NCBI RefSeq assembly: GCF_009905375.1
Contig: NC_133652.1
Coordinates: 22,125,339 to 22,189,338 of the forward strand
DNA: 64,000 bases
Direction: 5' to 3'
From: Apium graveolens
Taxonomy: Eukaryota > Streptophyta > Magnoliopsida > Apiales > Apiaceae
Position numbers and translations under genes: made by a program. The notes under the pieces were generated by a model. That model was not told the DNA's origin, did not search any database, and saw only the letters and a list, made by a program, of their open reading frames with translations. Below are positions 61,901-64,000 of the stretch, in pieces; the stretch's first letter is position 1, and each line of letters begins with the position of its first letter.

Positions 61901-62362
61901 ATCATACTCAAATATTTTCTAACCAAAATTGATCTGATCTGAAAGTTGACCTCATCAGAAATCGAAACGGTCATTCGAATTGTTAGATCTACATGAGAGC
62001 TTCAAAGCTAAATCATTTACAATATATGTAACTAATCAATATTTATGTACCATGTCCAACAAATCTTCACAAAACACAATAGTGTAGTTAATAATATAGT
62101 ATATATCAGTTATTTAATTTTCTTTATTAAAATGTCAAACACCCTTATTTTTATGAATGCGAAATAATATATATAGCCAGATTTTTTTAGATCATTACAT
62201 TCTAAAGCATGTAAATCCAGTTGTGGAGAGGACAACACATGCAGTGGCTGTCGATCGCAGTATCTGCATTTGTTTTTGTATTTATTAGTTGAGAATTATA
62301 TGATTGTGTGCCCTGTATAATTTGCACATGGATCCCTATAACAAATACGCAAAAGGTTGTAT
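58905..62362. other. AT-rich intergenic DNA
   Basis: No coding region recognised. 60000-60110 and 61680-61990 contain decayed CTCGG and ACCGAA/CCGAAA words like hAT-element ends. 60650-60730 has a GGAGATGTTCAAATTAGAAT start that may belong to another repeat family. 60980-61155 is GGTGGT-rich. Confidence 0.4.
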
Positions 62363-62500
62363 GCAGGAAACACAAACAGACTGTTTTGACAATTACAGAA
62401 ACCTGTTGGCTGTTTACTCATAAGTTGTAGATATTCTTCTCTCTGTTCGCCCGCTCTTTATAAAATCAAATTCATATATGATCCTGTATCTCAGTTCCTC
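62363..62500 (+). promoter_or_regulatory. Second copy of the NPF upstream block
   Basis: Starts with GCAGGAAACACAAAC as at 10810, continues CTGTTTTGACAATTACAGAA ACCTG, then CTGTTCGCCCGCTC and CTGTATCTCAGTTCCTCT. Order and strand are the same as upstream of the NPF gene, with inserted bases between the blocks. No NPF coding sequence follows within the window. Confidence 0.55.
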
Positions 62501-62936
62501 TCATTCCATACGCTTGCTGGTGAAGATACTTGGACATCACCAAATGGCTTCTAATTAGTCCAGTATATCTTCCTTCCTTCCTTTACAAAAAAATCCAGGT
62601 TTCATAATTTTTCTAAAAATTGAATACATTAGCATGCTTGTTTATTGAAGATAAAAAATTAGTACCTGCATATGCTTGTACATGCATACCATCACTGTGT
62701 AGATCACAATTATCAATCAGTGTCATTTGAAAATTGAGGTGTCACTATTAAGTTATGGAACTCATCTAAGTTTTAGTTGTTAAACTTAATTAAATATACT
62801 TCCTCGTCAGCCCTAATTAGTGGTGATTTTTTAGTTATTAAATTGACCAATTTTTAACAAAAAAATAAAATATATTAGTTTATAATTTTAAAAAATTAAA
62901 AATTATATTTTATTAAGAAATAATTTTTTAATGATA

Positions 62937-63175
62937 CTCTTTTCGTGGTCCTTATTCAATTTTTATGGTTACTAAGAAATAATCAACTTAAAAATACATA
63001 TACACTTATACCTAACATAATTGTAGGAAAGCAAAATCCCCTATTAATTGTTATATAATTTTTAATATGAGGAACTTGAAAAAATATCAATAAATGTGCT
63101 TTAGAAATTGAAAATGAATATGTATTAAGAAAAAAATATATAAAAATATGATAAATATTATGAGATGGAAGAGAG
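62937..63175. mobile_element. Stowaway-like MITE, diverged
   Basis: The left end is CTCTTTTCGTGGTCC; the right end read inward is CTCTCTTCCATCTCATA. TA flanks both sides (62935-62936 and 63176-63177). 239 bp. Confidence 0.6.
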
Positions 63176-63377
63176 TATATTATTAGTTTATATTATTAGT
63201 TTCGGTTTTTATAATGTGTGCTCAGACACACGCTAATAATTCGTACCTGATAAGTTGTCAAAATTTTATTGGTGAAAATTTTTATGCTTACATGGGTCAA
63301 TCATTATTATTAAATATTGCAGCAATAAAATTTTAACAAAACATCAAACACGAAGACACACTAGAATTTTTTTATTA

Positions 63378-63610
63378 TTCCCTCCATTTTATATTATTTG
63401 TCTTATTTTGACTAATATTTAGTCAAATTGACCAAGTTTTAATTGATAATTATGAAAATTTTATGTAATATTTAAAAAAATTGAAAAAGAACTAGATATA
63501 TTTTCTAATGATATTAATTTTAAAATTTATTTATTTATATATTATACGTAATTTGTATTCAAAATTTAAATAATTTAATCATAAATTAGTCAAAACAGGA
63601 CTAGGAAGAA
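63378..63610. mobile_element. Stowaway-like MITE, decayed
   Basis: The left end is TTCCCTCCATTTTATA; the right end read inward is TTCTTCCTAGTCCTGTTTTG. TTA follows and precedes. Inner GTCTTATTTTGACTAA and TTAGTCAAAACAGGAC pair as a fold-back. Confidence 0.55.
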
Positions 63611-64000
63611 TTATTACTTAACCAAGGTTCAGATAATACAGGAACTGCGGTTAAATCCAAGAGGAATGCCGAATCCTAGGAATAAAGTGCACATGTCAAC
63701 AATGAATGGCAAGCAAATAAATGATAGCCACGTAAATTAGCCATTGATTCCGTGTCCGGGAACGTTTAGAATACAGAGCTGCTGATCTGTACTAAAGCTT
63801 AAGAGGAGACGGAGTTTACTAACTTTTGTACGTACGTATTGTGTGATCGGACTATTATTCGAAACTGATCGCCAACATTGACTCAGCATATTTATACATG
63901 TGTTCTCAGAAAAAAAAAGTTTTTTTTCTAAAATGCGATTTTTTATTTTTTTTTATAAAAACATGATTTTTTTCAAATTTTAATTTCTAAAAATACGATT
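63611..64000. other. Less AT-rich flank at the window's right edge
   Basis: 63630-63900 is richer in GC than its surroundings and could be promoter DNA of a gene outside the window. No ORF or clear TATA position can be assigned. The last 90 bp are A/T homopolymer-rich. Confidence 0.3.

Noticed and set aside
1..64000. CRISPR arrays, bacterial operons, rRNA genes
   Set aside because: No regularly spaced identical repeats with unique spacers, no operon-like gene runs and no rRNA-like sequence were seen. The setting is a plant nucleus.

Overview
The window is plant nuclear DNA, most likely from an asterid-type eudicot; I cannot name the species. The evidence is one spliced nitrate-transporter gene with GT-AG introns in a very AT-rich background, packed with plant-type transposons: Copia and Sirevirus elements, an L1-type LINE, a tRNA-derived SINE, Helitrons, hAT-like elements, and Tourist and Stowaway MITEs. 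There is no sign of bacterial, organellar or CRISPR content.

Layout. 1-1362 is the 3' part of a broken Copia pol gene. 3768-6037 (+) and 17909-20337 (-) are two related non-autonomous Helitrons in inverted orientation. Between them lies the only convincing intact host gene, an NPF6.3/NRT1.1-like dual-affinity nitrate transporter in five exons (11447-14032) with a TATA box at 11343. Immediately upstream is a stack of nested DNA transposons. A Tourist-like MITE (8704-10045, TSD TTA) is split by a 1-kb hAT-like element (8944-9943, perfect 8-bp TSD) that has captured part of a PORR-domain gene. A second hAT-like element (10051-10583, perfect 8-bp TSD) is inserted at the edge of the MITE.

20.4-31.1 kb is intergenic: two more hAT-like elements, tandemly duplicated Helitron-like DNA (25.0-28.3 kb), two Stowaways, a Tourist-like MITE, and a SINE with a perfect 16-bp TSD. 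31.15-49.36 kb appears to be a nest at least three and probably four deep. A small Helitron (5' end 31150, 3' end 49364) contains an L1-type LINE (about 31490-48843). The LINE's ORF2 is split by a 10-kb Sirevirus-type Copia element (34842-44805), whose 5' LTR, gag and protease are replaced by a Gypsy-LTR-like block. The LINE carries an extra RNase H-like reading frame downstream of ORF2.

49.4-64 kb holds two more hAT-like elements (one with a SINE inside), Helitron-like segments and tandem duplications. At 62.36 kb there is a block closely related to the DNA upstream of the NPF gene, which may mark the promoter of a tandem NPF paralogue beyond the window.

Apart from the transporter, and possibly the captured PORR frame, every coding region seen is a decayed transposon gene. 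The main content of the window is its transposon architecture: seven hAT-like elements whose ends carry arrays of a short GC-rich motif (differing between families), gene capture by one of them, and multi-level nesting.
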